Assembly: GCA_963576725.1 (NCBI GenBank)
Contig: OY755244.1
Coordinates: 80,289,620 to 80,353,619, forward strand
From: Azorinus chamasolen
Taxonomy: Eukaryota; Mollusca; Bivalvia; Cardiida; Solecurtidae
Length of the DNA stretch: 64,000 bases
Reading direction: 5' to 3'
Shown here: piece after piece, positions 40,550-52,216 of the stretch
Layout of the letters: every line of letters begins with the position of its first letter
Position numbering within the stretch: the stretch's first letter is position 1
The notes under the pieces: generated by a model
What the model was told of the DNA's origin: nothing
Databases searched by the model: none
What the model saw: the letters and a program-made list of their open reading frames with translations, nothing else
Made by a program: the position numbers and the translations under genes

Positions 40550-40812
40550 ATGAACATCCATTGCGTGAAGGATAAGAGAGTTTGATGAATTTAGATATTT
40601 TCCAATGGTATTATAAGGTGCCAGAGGATATTCTCAACTCTCGGAACGTAATACCTTTGGGAATAATCCTCGGGTATTATTACGTGTTACGGGTTGACAA
40701 TATTCATTGGACACCCCTCGAAGACATTCTATCTATGTTACATCATCTGTCGCTCTTGTTTGAGTTTTTTTTTCAATAGTGCCACGGAGGACCAGACAAT
40801 ATGCGTACATTA
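40550..40812. other. Anonymous stretch
   Basis: A 65-aa plus-strand frame (40582-40779) without a recognisable domain; low-complexity poly-T end. Not called. Confidence 0.35.
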
Positions 40813-40814
40813 AA

Positions 40815-40853
40815 ACATTTTCAAGTATAACTCCTTATTTCTCCACCAAATCT
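40815..40853 (+). repeat. D repeat copy 3, left part
   Basis: attttcaagtataactcctt atttctccaccaaatct; interrupted by the giant element. The matching right part is 51545-51650. Confidence 0.8.
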
Positions 40854-41059
40854 AGGTCCGTGAAGTTTGCACGACATTAGACTTTTAGACCTTCGACAGA
40901 AAATGTCTAAATGTCTAATTTAGACATTAGACAATACAGCTTTTTTCCATAATGTTCAACAAATGTCCATTTCGACGTAAGACAATATAGCTTTTTCCAT
41001 AACGTCGAAAAAGTGTCTAATTTAGACGTTAGATAATTTGTCCGAACGCGGAACATGTC

Positions 41060-44000
41060 TAAATATTGTCCAATTTAGACATTAGACAGTTCTATCAAGT
41101 CGGAAAAATTGTCTAACAAGTGTCTAATTTAGACGTTGGACATTGTGTCCGACCGGGGAAATTGTCTAAATATTGTCCAATTTAGACATTAGACAGTTTT
41201 ATCAAGCCAGAAAAAGTGTCTAACAAGTGTCTAATTTAGACGTTAGACAATTTGCTGGACCGGGAAAATGTCTAAATATTGTCTAATTTAGACATTAGAC
41301 ATTTCTATCAAGTCGAAAAAATGTCTAACAGGTGTCTAATTTAGACATTAGACAATTTGCCGGACAGGGAAAAATGTCTAGATATTGTCCAATTTAGACA
41401 TAAGACATTTGTATTAAGTCGAACAAATTGTCTAACAAGTGTCTAATTTCGACATTGGACAATTGCCTGACCAGGGAAAGTGTCTAAATATTGTCCAATT
41501 TAGACATTAGACAGTTCTCTCGAGTCTAAAAAAGTGTCTAACAAGTGTCTAATTTAGACGTTAGACAATTTGCAGGACAGGGAAAAATGTCTAAATATTG
41601 TCCAATTTTAGACATTAGACATTTCTATCAAGTCGGAAAAAAGTGTCTATTCGACGTTGGACAATTTACCCGACCGGGGAAATTGTCTAAATATTGTCCA
41701 ATTTAGACATTAGACAGTTCTATCAAGTCGGAAAAGGTGTCTAACAAGTGTCTAATTTAGACATTCGACAATTTTCCGGACAGGGAAAAATGTCTAAATA
41801 TTGTCCAATCTAGACATTAGACAGTTCTCTCAAGTCGGAAAAAAGTGTCTAACAAGTGTCTAATTTAGACATTAGACAATTTGGCGGACAGGGAAAAATG
41901 TCTAAATATTGTCCAATTTAGACATTAGACATTTCTATCAAGTCGGAAAAAATGTCTAACAAGTGTCTAATGTAGACGTTAGACAATTTGCCGGACAGGG
42001 AAAAATGTCTAAATATTGTCCAATTTTAGACATTAGACATTTCTATCAAGTCGAAAAAAGTGTCTAAAAAGTGTCTAATTTCGACGTTGGACAATTTGCC
42101 GGACCGGGGAAATTGTCTAAATATTGTCCAATTTAGACATTAGACAGTTCTATCAAGCCGGAAAAAGTGTCTAACAAGTGTCTAATTTAGACATTAGACA
42201 ATTTTCCGGATAGGGAAAAATGTCTAAATATTGTCCAATCAAGACATTAGACATTTCTATCAAGTCGGAAAAATTGTCTAACAAGTGTCTAATTTAAGAG
42301 GTTAGACAATTTGCCGGATAGGGAAAGATGTCTAAATATTGTCAAATTTTAGACATTAGACATTTCTATCAAGTCGGAAAAAGTGTCCTAAAAGTGTCTA
42401 ATTTCGACGTTGGACCATTTGCCCGACCGGGGAAAATGTCTAAATAATGTCTAATTTAGACATTAGACATTTCTATCAAGTCGGAAAAAGTGTCTAAAAA
42501 GTGTCTAATTTCGACGTTGGACAATTTACCCGACCGGGGAAATTATCTAAATATTGTCCAATTTAGACATTAGACAGTTCTATCAAGTCGGAAAAGATGT
42601 CTAACAAGTGTCTAATTTAGACATTAGACAATTTTCCGGACAGGGAAAAATGTCCAAATATTGTCCAATTTAGACATAAGATATTTCTATTAAGTCGGAA
42701 AAATTGTCTAGCAAGTGTCTAATTTCGACGTTGGACAATTTGCCCGACCGGGGAAAATGTCTAAATAATGTCTAATTTAGACATTAGAAATTTCTATCAA
42801 GTCGGAAAAAGTGTCTAAAAAGTGTCTAATTTCGACGTTGGACAATTTGCCCGACCGGGGAAAATGTCTAAATAATGTCTAATTTAGACATTACACATTT
42901 CTATCAAGTCGGAAAAATTGTCTAGCAAGTGTCTAATTTAGACGTTGGACAATTTGCCTGACCGAGGAAAGTGTCTAAATATTGTCAAATTTAGACATTA
43001 GCCAGTTCTCTCAAGTCGGAAGAAAGTGTCTAACAAGTGTCTAATTTAGACATTAGACAATTTGGCGGACAGGGAAAAATGTCTAAACATTGTCCAATTT
43101 AGACATTAGACATTTCTATCAAGTCGGAAAAAATGTCTAACAAGTGTCTAATTTCGACGTTGGACAATTGCCTGACCGGGGAAAGTGTCTAAATATTGTC
43201 CAATTTAGACATTAGACAGTTCTCTCGAGTCTAAAAAAGTGTCTAACAAGTGTCTAATTTAGACGTTAGACAATTTGCCAGACAGGGAAAAATGTCTAAA
43301 TATTGTCCAATTTAGACATTAGACATTTCAATCAAGTCGGAAAAAATGTCTAACAAGTGTCTAATTTAGACATTAGACAATTTGGCTGACAGGGAAAAAT
43401 GTCTAAATATTGTCCCATTTAGACATTAGACATTTCTATCAAGTCGGAAAATATATCTAACAAGTGTCTAATTTAGACATTAGACAATTTGGCTGACAGG
43501 GAAAAATGTCTAAATATTGTCCAATTTAGACATTAGACATTTCTATCAAGTCGGAAAAAATGTCTAACAAGTGTCTAATTTAGACGTTAGACAATTTGCC
43601 AAACAGGGAAAAATGTCTAAATATTGTCCAATTTTAGACATTAGACATTTCTGTCAAGTCGGAAAAAGTGTCTAGCAAGTGTCTAATTTCGACGTTGGAC
43701 AATTTGCCCGACCGGGGAAAATGTCTAAATAATGTATAATTTAGACATTAGAAATTTCTATCAAGTCGGAAAAAGTGTCTAAAAAGTGTCTAATTTCGAC
43801 GTTGGACAATTTGCCCGACCGGGGAAAATGTCTAAATAATGTCTAATTTAGACATTACACATTTCTATCAAGTCGGAAAAATTGTCTAGCATGTGTCTAA
43901 TTTAGACGTTGGACAATTTGCCTGACCGAGGAAAGTGTCTAAATATTGTCAAATTTAGACATTAGCCAGTTCTCTCAAGTCGGAAGAAAGTGTCTAACAA

Positions 44001-45110
44001 GTGTCTAATTTAGACATTAGACAATTTGGCGGACAGGGAAAAATGTCTAAACATTGTCCAATTTAGACATTAGACATTTCTATCAAGTCGGAAAAAATGT
44101 CTAACAAGTGTCTAATTTCGACGTTGGACAATTGCCTGACCGGGGAAAGTGTCTAAATATTGTCCAATTTAGACATTAGACAGTTCTCTCGAGTCTAAAA
44201 AAGTGTCTAACAAGTGTCTAATTTAGACGTTAGACAATTTGCCAGACAGGGAAAAATGTCTAAATATTGTCCAATTTAGACATTAGACATTTCAATCAAG
44301 TCGGAAAAAATGTCTAACAAGTGTCTAATTTAGACATTAGACAATTTGGCTGACAGGGAAAAATGTCTAAATATTGTCCAATTTAGACATTAGACATTTC
44401 TATCAAGTCGGAAAAAATATCTAACAAGTGTCTAATTTAGACATTAGACAATTTGGCTGACAGGGAAAATGTCTAAATATTGTCCAATTTAGACATTAGA
44501 CATTTCTATCAAGTCGGAAAAAATGTCTAACAAGTGTCTAATTTAGACGTTAGACAATTTGCCAAACAGGGAAAAATGTCTAAATATTGTCCAATTTTAG
44601 ACATTAGACATTTCTGTCAAGTCGGAAAAAGTGTCTAAAAAGTGTCTAATTTCGACGTTGGACAATTTGCCCGACCGAGGAAATTGTCTAAATATTGTCC
44701 AATTTAGACATTAGACAGTTCTATCAAGTCGGAAAAAGTGTCTAACAAGTGTCTAATTTAGACATTAGACAATTTTCCGGACAGGGAAAAATGTCTAAAT
44801 ATTGTCCAATTTAGACATTAGACATTTCTATCAAGTCGGAAAAATGTCTAAATGTGTCTAATTTCGACGTTGGACAATTTGCCCGACCAGGGAAAATGTC
44901 TAAATATTGTCTAATTTAGACATTAGACAGTTCTATCAAGTCGGAAAAAGTGTCTAAAAAGTGTCTAATTTCGACGTTGGACATTGTGCCCGACCTGGGA
45001 AAATGTCTAAATATTGTCCAATTTAAACATTAGACAGCTCTATCAAGTTGGAAAAACGTGTCAAACAATTGTCTAATTTAGACGTTGGACAAATTGCCCC
45101 GACAGGGAAA
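41060..45110 (-). repeat. ~106-bp GTCTAA satellite, left arm
   Basis: About 38 units marked by tctatcaagtcggaaaa (41094, 41201, 41307 ...). Unit order: gtctaaatattgtccaattt, agacattagacatttctatc, aagtcggaaaa, gtgtctaacaagtgtctaat, ttcgacgttggacaatttgc, ccgaccgggg. Dyads of the gtctaat/attagac kind occur several times per unit. Confidence 0.95.
42711..44638 (-). repeat. 964-bp higher-order duplication in the left arm
   Basis: Copy 1 42711-43674 and copy 2 43675-44638 share the same series of nine monomer variants (e.g. attacacatttctatc, attagccagttctctc, gagtctaaaaaagtgtc). Only a handful of differences separate them, such as gtctaa/gtataa near 43735, gcaagtg/gcatgtg near 43890 and tgtccca/tgtccaa near 43415. 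Recent unequal exchange is likely. Confidence 0.9.
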
Positions 45111-45254
45111 TTTGTCTTATGTCTAATTCGACAATATTTAGACATTTTTCCCTTTCCGGAATATTGTCCAACGTCGAAATTAGACACTTTTTAGACACTT
45201 TTTACGACTTGATAAAAATGTCTAATGTCTAAATTGGACAATGTTTAGACATTT

Positions 45255-45545
45255 TGCCCGTTTTCTCACGGCAGCAGGCTGTCCCGTGGAAATCCCCGTT
45301 GAAGCACGGGACCCGACTGCCCCGGCGGGCATCGCTCCGTCCTCGTGGTAGATCCCCGTGTTTGCACGGGAACTGGCTCCTACGATCTGCGCTGCTCGGT
45401 GCCGTGGCAGCCCTGGCGATCGCGGCTCCGTCCCCATGGGAGATTCCCGTATTCGAACGGGACCCGGCTGCCGCAGACTACGCGGCTCGGTCCCATCAAA
45501 GATCGCCGAGTTAGCAGGGACATGGCATCGGACTTTCCCGGCCAG
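45255..45545 (+). repeat. GC-rich hairpin modules, block 5
   Basis: Starts cgttttctcacggcagcagg just after the orientation switch of the arms. Includes gattcccgtattcgaacggg with a cccgt/acggg dyad. Three overlapping frames (77-111 aa) on both strands are composition artefacts. Confidence 0.75.
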
Positions 45546-46104
45546 CTTTTTAGACAATTTTTCCGACTTGAGAGAAATGTCTAATGTCTAATTAGACAAT
45601 ATTTAGACATTTTTCCCGTTCCGGCAAATTGTCCAACGTCGAAATTAACAATATTTAGACAATTTCCTCGGTCGGGCAAATTGTCCAACGTCGAAATTAG
45701 ACACTTTTTAGAATCTTTTTCCGACTTTAGAAAAAAATATCTAATGTCTAATTAGACAATATTTAGACATTTTTCCCGGTCCGGAAAATTGACAAACGTC
45801 TAAAATAGAAACTTGTTCGAAATTTTTTCCGACTTGAGAGAAATGTCTAATGTCTAATTAGACAATATTTAGACATTTTTCCTGTTCCGGAAAATTGTCC
45901 AACGTCGAAATTAGACACTTTTAAGACACTTTTTCCGACTTGAGAAAAAATGTCTAATGTCTAATTAGACAATATTTAGACATTTTTCCCTTCCGTAAAA
46001 CTGTCCAATGTCGAAATTAGACACTTTTAGACACATTTTAGACACTTTTTCCGACTTGATAGAAATGTCTAATGTCTAAATTGGACAATATTTAGACATT
46101 TCCC

Positions 46105-46250
46105 CCGTGTTCTCACAGCAGCAGGCTGCCCCTGTCTACATGTACGCAGCTCTGTCCCGTGGAAATCCCCGTTGAAGTACGGGAGTAGACTGCTCCAGCC
46201 CATGCGGCTTCGTGCCATGGTAGATACCAGTTTTCACGGCCTTGCAGATT
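46105..46250 (+). repeat. GC-rich hairpin modules, block 6 (short)
   Basis: Two to three modules (gtgttctcacagcagcaggc ... ggtagataccagttttcacg). It looks like the two outer ends of a longer block joined by an internal deletion. Confidence 0.7.
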
Positions 46251-46666
46251 GTCTAACGTCTAAATTAGACACTTTTTAGACAATTTTTTCCGACTTGAGA
46301 GAAATGTCTAATGTCTAATTAGACAATATTTAGACATTTTCCCGTTCCGGCAAATTGTCTAACATCTATATTAGACACTTGTTAGACAATCTTTCGGACT
46401 TGATAGAAATGTCTAATGTCTAATTAGACAATATTTAGACATTTTTCCTGTTCCGGAAAATTGTCCAACGTCGAAATTAGACACTTTTTAGACACTTTTC
46501 CGACTTGAGAAAAAATGTCTAATTAGACAATATTTAGACATTTTTCCCGTTCCGGAAAACTGTCCAATGTCGAAATTAGACACTTTTTAGACACTTTTTA
46601 GACACTTTTCCCGACTTGATAGAAATGTCTAATGTCTAAATTGGACAATATTTAGACATTTCCCCC

Positions 46667-47155
46667 GTGTTCTCAAAGCAGCAGGCTGTCCCTGCCTACG
46701 CGGCTCTGTCCCGTGGAAGTCCCCGTTGAAACACGGGATGCGACTGCCCCGGAGCGCATGACTCCGTCCTCGTGATAGATCCCCGTGTTTGCACGGGAAC
46801 TGGCTCCTGCGAGCTGCCCTGCTCGGTCCCGTGTAAGATTACCGTATTAGCGTGACAGTGGGCTTCCCCGGCAAGCTATAGCTCGGTTCAGAGGAAGGTC
46901 CCATTGCAGCACGGGAGCCGACAGCCCTGACGCTCGCGGCTCCGTCCCCATGGGAGATTCCCGTATTCGAACGGGACCCGGCTGCTGCAGACTGTGCGGC
47001 TCGGTCCCATGAAAGATTGCCGAGTTAGCAGGGCCATGGCATCGGACTTCCCCGGCCAGCGCCGCTGGAAGATCCCCGTTGAAATACAGGAGTCGACTGC
47101 TCCGGCTCATGCGGCTTCGTCCCATGGTAGATCCCAGTGTTCGCGGCCTTGCAGA
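46667..47155 (+). repeat. GC-rich hairpin modules, block 7 (full length)
   Basis: Eight modules of ~59 bp. The order matches block 10 (48638-49130) throughout. ccccgtgtttgcacgggaac gives a cccgtg/cacggg stem with loop tttg. A 110-aa minus-strand frame spans it. Confidence 0.78.
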
Positions 47156-47569
47156 TTGTCTAACGTCTAAATTAGACACTTTTTAGACAATTTTTCCGAC
47201 TTGAGAGAAATGTCTAATGTCTAATTAGACAACATTTAGACATTTTTCCCGGTCCAGCAAATTGTCTAACGTCTAAATTAGACACTTGTTAGACAATTTT
47301 TCCGATTTGAGAGAAATGTCTAATGTCTAATGAGACAATATTTAGACATTTTTCCCCTTACGGAAAATTGTCTAATGTCGAAATTAGACACTTTTTAGAC
47401 ACTTTTTCCGAGTTGAGAAAAAATGTCTAATGTCTAATTAGACAACATTTAGACATTTTTCCCGTTCCAGAAAACTGTCCAATGTCGAAATTAGACACTT
47501 TTTAGACACTTTTCCCGACTTGATAGAAATGTCTAATGTCTAAATTGGACAATATTTAGACATTTCCCC

Positions 47570-47795
47570 CGTGTTCTCACAGCAGCAGGCTGCCCCTGCC
47601 TACGCCGCTATGTCCCATGGAAGTCCCCGTTAAAGCACGGGATGCGACTGCCCCGGAGCGCATGGCTCCGTCCTCGTGGTAGATCCCCGTGTTTGCACTG
47701 GAACTGGCTCCTGCGAGCTGCGCTGCTGGGTCCCGTGTAAGATTACCGTATTAGCGTGACAGCGGGCTTCCCCGGCCAGCTATAGCTCGGTTCAA
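47570..47795 (+). repeat. GC-rich hairpin modules, block 8 (3' part deleted)
   Basis: Same start as block 7 but ends at ctatagctcggttcaaatgt, where the GTCTAA satellite resumes. Block 9 ends at the identical point, so both come from one deletion event followed by duplication. Confidence 0.78.
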
Positions 47796-48156
47796 ATGTC
47801 TAATGTCTAATTAGACAATATTTAGACATTTTTCCCCTTTCGGAAAATTGTCCAACGTCGAAATTAGACACTTTTTAGACACTTTTTCCGACTTGAGAAA
47901 AAATGTCTAATGTCTAATTAGACAATATTTAGACATTTTTCCCGTTCCGGAAAACTGTCTAATGTCGAAAGTAGACACTTTTTAAACACTTTTTCCGACT
48001 TGAGAAAAAACGTCTAATGTCTAATTAGACAATATTTAGACATTTTTTCCGTTCCGGAAAACTGTCCAATGTCGAAATTAGACACTTTTTAGACACTTTT
48101 CTCGACTTGATAGAAATGTCTAATGTCTAAATTGGACAATATTTAGACATTTCCCC

Positions 48157-48382
48157 CGTGTTCTCACAGCAGCAGGCTGCCCCTGCCTACGCGGCTCTGT
48201 CCCGTGGGAGTCCCCGTTGAAGCACGGGATGCGACTGCCCCAGAGCGCATGGCTCCGTCCTCGTGGTAGATCCCCGTGTTTCCACGGGAACTGGCTCCTG
48301 CGAGCTGCGCTGCTCGGTCCCGTGTAAGATTACCGTATTGGCGTGACAGCGGGCTTCCCCGGCCAGCTATAGCTCGGTTCAA
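48157..48382 (+). repeat. GC-rich hairpin modules, block 9 (3' part deleted)
   Basis: Duplicate of block 8 with the following satellite units (unit size ~587 bp). One module reads tccacggg where the others have tgcacggg. Confidence 0.78.
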
Positions 48383-48637
48383 ATGTCTAATGTCTAATTA
48401 GACAATATTTAGACATTTTTCTCCTTCCGGAAAATTGTCCAACGTCGAAATTAGACACTTTTTAGACACTTTTTCCGACTTGAGAAAAAACGTCTAATGT
48501 CTAATTAGACAATATTTAGACATTTTTCCCGTTCCGGAAAACTGTCCAAAGTCGAAATTAGACCCTTTTTAGACACTTTTCCCGACTTGATGGAAATGTC
48601 TAATATCTAAATTGGACAATATTTAGACATTTCCCCC

Positions 48638-49130
48638 GTGTTCTCACAGCAGCAGGCTGCCCCGGCCAACGCGGCTCTGTCCCGTGGAAATCCCCGTTGA
48701 AGCACGGGATGCGACTGCCCCGGGGCGCATGGCTCCGTCCTCGTGGTAGATCCCCGTGTTTGCACGGGAACTGGCTCTTGCGAGCTGCGCTGCTCGGTCT
48801 CGTGTAAGATACCGTATTAGCATGACAGCGGGCTTCCCCGGCCAGCTATAGCTCGGTTCAGTGGAAGGTCCCGTTGCAGCACGGGAGCCGACAGCCCTGG
48901 CGCTCGCGGCTCCGTCCCCATGGGAGATTCCCGTTTTCGAACGGGACCCGGCTGCCACAGACTGTGCGGCTCGGTCCCATGATAGATCGCCGAGTTTGGC
49001 AGGGCCATGGCATCGGACTTCCCCGGCCAGCGCCGCTGGAAGATCCCCATTGAAGTACGTGAGCCGACTGCTCCGGCCCATGATGCTTCGTCCCGTGGTA
49101 GATCCCAGTATTTGCGGCCTTGCAGATTGT
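48638..49130 (+). repeat. GC-rich hairpin modules, block 10 (full length)
   Basis: Eight modules, spacing of the gcyg-ac/tt-cccc words about 58-62 bp. The longest open frame of the window (168 aa, minus strand, 48644-49150) crosses it. That frame starts MSNLDV from the satellite and is Arg/Ala/Gly/Ser-rich with no domain. A comparable 162-aa frame exists at 6550-7038. Not called as a gene. Confidence 0.78.
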
Positions 49131-51544
49131 CTAACGTCTAAATTAGACACTTGTTAGACAATTTTTCCTACTTGAGAGAAATGTCTAATGTCTAATTAGA
49201 CAATATTTAGACATTTTTCCCGGTCCGGCAAATTGTCTAACGTCTAAATTAGACACTTGTTAGACAATTTTTCCGACTTGAGAGAAATGTCTAATGTCTA
49301 ATTAGACAATATTTAGACATTTTTCCTGTTCCGGAAAATTGTCCAACGTCGAAATTAGACACTTTTTAGACACTTTTTCCGACTTGAGAAAAAATGTCTA
49401 ATGTCTAATTAGACAATATTTAGACATTTTTCCCGTTCCGGCAAATTGTCTAACATCTAAATTAGACACTTGTTAGACAAAATTTCTGACTTGATAGAAA
49501 TGTCTAATGTCCAATTAGACAATATTTAGACATTTTACCTGTTCCGGAAAATTGTCCAACGTCGAAATTAGACACTTTTTAGACACTTTTCCGACTTGAG
49601 AAAAAATGTCTAATGTCTGATTAGACAATATTTAGACATTTTTCCCGTTCCGGCAAATTGTCTAACGTCTAAATTAGACACTTGTTAGACAATTTTTCCG
49701 ACTTGATAGAAATGTCTAATGTTTAATTAGACAATATTTAGACATTTTTCCTGTTCCGGAAAATTGTCCATCGTCGAAATTAGACACTTTTTAGACACTT
49801 TTTCCGACTTGAGAAAAAATGTCTAATGTCTAATTAGACAGTATTTGGACATTTTTCCCGTTCCGGAAAATTGTCCAACGTCGAAATTAGACACTTTTTG
49901 GACACTTTTTCCGACTTGATGGAAATGTCTAATGTCTAATTTAGACATTATTTAGACATTTTTCGGTCTGTCAAATTGTCTAACGTCTATATAAGACCTT
50001 TGTTAGACACTTTTTTCCGACTTGAGAGAACTGTCTAATGTCTAAATTGGACAATATTTAGACATTTTTCCCTGTCCGGAAAATTGTCGAATGTCTAAAT
50101 TAGACACTTGTTAGACACCTTTTCCGACTTGATAGAATTGTCAAATGTCTAATTAGACAATATTTAGACATTTTTCCCGTTCCGGCAAAATGTCTAACGT
50201 CTAAATTAGACATTTGTTAGACAATTTTTCCGACTTGATAGAAATGTCTAATGTCTAATTAGACAATATTTAGACATTTTTCCTGTTCCGAAAAATTGTC
50301 CAACGTCGAAATTAGACACTTTTTGGACACTTTTTTCGACTTGATAGAAATGTCTAATGTCTAGATTGGACAATATTTAGACATTTTTCCAGTTCAGGCA
50401 AATTGTCTAACATCTAAATTAGACACTTTTTAGACACTTTTTTCGACTTGATAGAAATGTCTAATGTCTAAATTGGACAATATTTAGACATTTTTCCAGT
50501 TCAGGCAAATTGTCTAACATCTAAATTAGACACTTTTTAGACACTTTTTTTCGACTTGATATAAATTTCTAATGTCTAATTTAGACATTATTTAGACATT
50601 TTTGCCGGTCTGTCAAATTGTCTAACGTCTATATAAGACACTTGGTAGACACTTTTTTCTGACTTGAGAGAACTGTCTAATGTCTAAATTGGACACTATT
50701 TAGACTTTTTACCCGGTCGGACAAGTTGTCCAACGTCTAAATTAGACACTTGTAAGACATTTTTCCGACTTGATAGGACTGTCCAATGTCTAAATTGGAC
50801 AATATTTAGACATTTTTCCGGTCTGGGAAATTGTCTAACGTCTAAATTCGACACGTGTTAGACTTTTTTTCCGACTTGATAGATATGTTTAATGTCTAAA
50901 TTGGACAATATTTAGACATTTTCCCGGTCCGGCAAATTGTCTTATGTCTTAATTAGACACTTGTACGACATTTTTTCCGACTTGATAGAAGTGTCTAATG
51001 TCTAAATTGGACAATATTTAGACAATTTCCCCTGTCGGGCAAATTGTCCAACGTCGAAATTAGACACTTTTTAGACACTTTTTCCGACTTAATAGAAATG
51101 TCTAATGTCTAAATTGGACAAAGACAATCTTTCCTGTTCGGCAAATTGTCTAACGTCAAAATTAGACACTTGTTAGACATTTTTTCCGACTTAATAGAAA
51201 TGTCTAATGTCTAAATTGGACAATATTTAGACATTTTTCTGGGTCCGGCAAATTGTCTAACGTCTAAATTAGACACTTGTTAGACACTTTTTCCAACTTT
51301 ATAGAAATGTCTAATGTCTAAATTGGACAATATTTAGACAATTTCCCCTGTCGGGCAAATTGTCCAACGTCTAAATTAGACACTTTTTCGACGTTATGGA
51401 AAAAAGCTGTATTGTCTAACGTCGAAATTGGACATTTGTTGAACATTATGGAAAAAGCTGTATTGTCTAATGTCTAAAATTGGACATTTAGACACTTTCT
51501 GTCGAAGGTCTAAAAGTCTAATGTCGTGCATACTTCACGGACCT

Positions 51545-51650
51545 TGCCATTCTTTCGAATCGCCTCTGTGGTTACAACATAAGAGTTTGGCGGAGGAGTG
51601 AACATTTTAGTATTTGAGCACGCATCTTTATCAGTTGCTTTGGTGTCACC
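51545..51650 (+). repeat. D repeat copy 3, right part
   Basis: ccattctttcgaatcgcctc, ataagagtttggcggaggag, attttagtatttgagcacgc. Continues the D unit broken at 40853. Confidence 0.8.
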
Positions 51651-51665
51651 ATTGAATGATACACT

Positions 51666-51737
51666 TCGAGGGCTTGGTGCAAAACTATTGTAACTCCTTC
51701 ACTTTGGAGTTACAATAGTTTTGCACCAAGCCCTCGA
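51666..51737. repeat. Perfect 32-bp hairpin with 8-nt loop
   Basis: Left arm begins tcgagggcttggtgcaaaac and runs 51666-51697; loop ttcacttt; the right arm 51706-51737 is its exact inverse. No other copy in the window and no terminal repeats seen around it. Confidence 0.85.
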
Positions 51738-51739
51738 CT

Positions 51740-51908
51740 TGTAATGACTGCGTCGAACAATGCATGTAAAGTCAGTTCTCATCAGTACTATGCACCTTAC
51801 CTTACAAGGTTAATTACATTGACACCGTCCAATGGAAACATATAAAACCATTATCTGCATTGGCACAAAATCTACAATCCATATTATTCCGTACGTGTAC
51901 AGAGCAGA
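51740..51908. other. Anonymous stretch
   Basis: No feature recognised between the perfect hairpin and the next MITE-B. Confidence 0.35.
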
Positions 51909-51910
51909 CT

Positions 51911-52131
51911 TTAACCAATTACCTCATATGCTATTTTTAGATCCAACCCCTTTGAGTAAATCTACCGAAAAGGAGCATTAACTAGAGAAAAGGAAAATTT
52001 AAGAATTTTGTAGTTTGAAACCACTGTGATAAATAGACCATATAGGAGCAAATGCTCTATTTATCACAATGGTTTCAACAGGCGACCTTTGCAGAGGCGT
52101 CAAAATGCGTCAATATGAGGGAAAGGGTTAA
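51911..52131 (+). mobile_element. MITE-B copy 9, left hairpin arm shortened
   Basis: ttaaccaattacctcatatg ... gagggaaagggttaa. Core accactgtgataaatagacc joins directly to atataggagcaaatgctcta, losing part of the left arm and apex. Confidence 0.88.
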
Positions 52132-52216
52132 TCAGAAGCTACTACAGGAGCTGTCTGAACTGGGTCTACCATGTTTGCAAATGCGTTAAATGGTGTGTCC
52201 ATGAAGTAAAGGGTTA
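52128..52216 (-). mobile_element. MITE-A fragment
   Basis: agaagctactacaggagctg, tctgaactgggtctaccatg, gaagtaaagggtta; right half of a reverse copy sharing the TTAA of MITE-B. Confidence 0.6.

Larger units (their letters stand above)
45110..51360 (+). repeat. GTCTAA satellite, right arm (with GC-rich blocks)
   Basis: Same ~106-bp unit in the opposite orientation (gtccaacgtcgaaattagac, ttttccgacttgagagaaat, gtctaatgtctaattagac). Many units here have tgtctaattagaca, a perfect 14-bp palindrome, where the left arm has an asymmetric version. Interrupted by five to six GC-rich blocks between 45255 and 49130. Confidence 0.95.
40854..51544. mobile_element. Giant foldback element 2 (10.7 kb, inverted ends)
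   Basis: Left end aggtccgtgaagtttgcacg; right end, read inverted, aggtccgtgaagtatgcacg. The match continues ~190 bp inward through cattagacttttagaccttc, cagctttttt-ccataatgtt and the first GTCTAA unit. Between the ends are two satellite arms in opposite orientation meeting near 45.1 kb and GC-rich modules in the right half. It lies inside a D repeat, with a few host bases missing and no clear target duplication. No protein is encoded. The architecture resembles FB/Galileo-type foldback elements (inference); mechanism unknown. Confidence 0.85.

Noticed and set aside
48644..49150. 168-aa minus-strand frame, longest in the window
   Set aside because: It spans repetitive GC modules, with low-complexity Arg/Ala/Gly/Ser composition and a start supplied by satellite. 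Overlapping frames exist on the other strand. Kept only as a finding to test.
40854..51544. Possibility that the giant palindrome is a virus or plasmid integrant
   Set aside because: No coding capacity, and its repeats are shared with the other giant element. A foldback or satellite origin fits better.
40845..51550. Target-site duplication for the giant element
   Set aside because: Left flank accaaatct and right flank tgccattct share no convincing direct repeat, and a few D bases are missing, so none is claimed.
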